Source of the DNA: Halonatronomonas sp051745085
Lineage (GTDB): Bacteria > Bacillota > Halanaerobiia > Halanaerobiales > Halarsenatibacteraceae
Reading direction: 5' to 3'
Assembly: GCA_051745085.1 (NCBI GenBank)
Contig: JBNJDR010000077.1
Span: forward strand, 1-6,558
Length of the DNA: 6,558 nucleotides
The notes under the pieces are model-generated. The model worked only from the letters and a program-made list of their open reading frames with translations. It made no database searches and was not told the DNA's origin. Position numbers and translations under genes: made by a program. Below, piece by piece: positions 6,171 through 6,558 of this stretch. The first letter of the stretch is position 1. The number at the start of each line of letters is the position of its first letter.

Positions 6171-6558
6171 AGGTAATTTTAATTCCCTCATCAGTAATAT
6201 CTATAATCCCTTCTTTATATAAGCCGCCGATAGCTTTCTTAAAACTCCCTTTACTCATTTCTAGCTCTTGCTTTATTTCTGCTGGAGAACTATTATCGTT
6301 CAAAGGCAGAAATCCCCCTTCGGTTTTAAGCCTATTTAAGATACGCTGTCTGGCATCTTCTATCTTGCCGTACCCTGTTTTTCTCAAACTGACGTCAATT
6401 TTATTATCATCTCTGATTTTTTTAATATAGCCTTTAGTTCTATCCCCGATTTCATAGTCTTTATAGATATCATCTTCATAAACCAGACCGTAATATTTAT
6501 CGTTAATAATAACCCGGATACCTAAATCAGTAAACTCATCGATGATAACTTCTACTTC
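6169..6558 (-). CDS. cvfB: CvfB-like S1 RNA-binding protein, C-terminal part (5' end beyond window)
   Basis: The minus-strand frame is open from the right edge to a TAA at 6171-6169, giving 129 residues of the carboxyl end. The first part, from EVEVIIDEFTDLGIRVIIN to YIKKIRDDNKIDVSLRKTGY, reads as the last S1-like domain of CvfB/YitL proteins. The end, with SPAEIKQELEMSKGSFKKAIGGLYKEG, is the typical CvfB winged helix. Family members (about 280-300 residues) are cytoplasmic RNA-binding proteins with several S1-type domains followed by this winged helix. Staphylococcus CvfB affects virulence gene expression and RNA turnover; the role here is inferred. The gene converges on the aminotransferase with an 88-nt gap. 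A TTG at 6387-6385 could be mistaken for a start, but the family-like sequence continues upstream of it without a stop, so the gene is truncated only by the window edge. Confidence 0.88.
   Translation of the reverse strand, partial: EVEVIIDEFTDLGIRVIINDKYYGLVYEDDIYKDYEIGDRTKGYIKKIRDDNKIDVSLRKTGYGKIEDARQRILNRLKTEGGFLPLNDNSSPAEIKQELEMSKGSFKKAIGGLYKEGIIDITDEGIKIT

Noticed and set aside
6169..6387. A separate 72-residue gene starting at TTG 6387
   Set aside because: The frame stays open upstream to the window edge and encodes an S1-like domain typical of CvfB, so this is only the tail of a larger gene.
1..6558. Apparent excess of GATC sites (roughly 45 by eye where about 25 would be expected)
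   Set aside because: Most fall in frequent codon junctions (GAG-ATC, GAT-C, ATC after GAT), so codon choice explains them. The count was by hand.

Overview
The window reads as the chromosome of a low-to-moderate GC member of the Bacillota (Firmicutes). The support is strong GGAGG-type ribosome sites, recognisable sigma-A promoters, hairpin plus T-run terminators, TTG initiation, a DbpA-tailed DEAD-box helicase and a CvfB-type S1/winged-helix protein. The long acidic stretches in the ATPase and the mixed AT/GC codon use would suit an anaerobic, possibly halophilic lineage such as Halanaerobiales. That placement is a guess from style and not from a search.

Layout. Positions 1-114 hold a good sigma-A promoter and a roughly 60-nt leader for a 67-residue cold-shock protein (115-318). 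A strong intrinsic terminator (352-384) and a small perfect hairpin (412-428) separate it from a DEAD-box RNA helicase that most likely starts at a TTG (473-2056). A second, very long terminator (2073-2118) closes this block. A new promoter with a perfect TATAAT (2132-2160) then drives a P-type cation ATPase (2196-4949). A PLP-dependent aminotransferase (4962-6080) follows 12 nt later, so the two probably form an operon. After an 88-nt convergent gap, the 3' part of a cvfB-like gene runs in from the right edge on the minus strand (6169-6558).

How the genes fit together. The cold-shock protein and the helicase are classic partners in unfolding RNA at low temperature. The only clear promoter upstream of the helicase lies before the csp gene, with a terminator between the two, so helicase expression may depend on terminator readthrough. 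The ATPase and aminotransferase look co-transcribed, but no shared pathway is evident. I see no mobile element, CRISPR array, tRNA or rRNA, and most of the window is ordinary core genome. The most unusual points are the ATPase ion-binding residues, which fit neither a canonical Ca2+ pump nor a canonical Na+/K+ pump, the DEVD version of helicase motif II, and the csp/helicase terminator arrangement.
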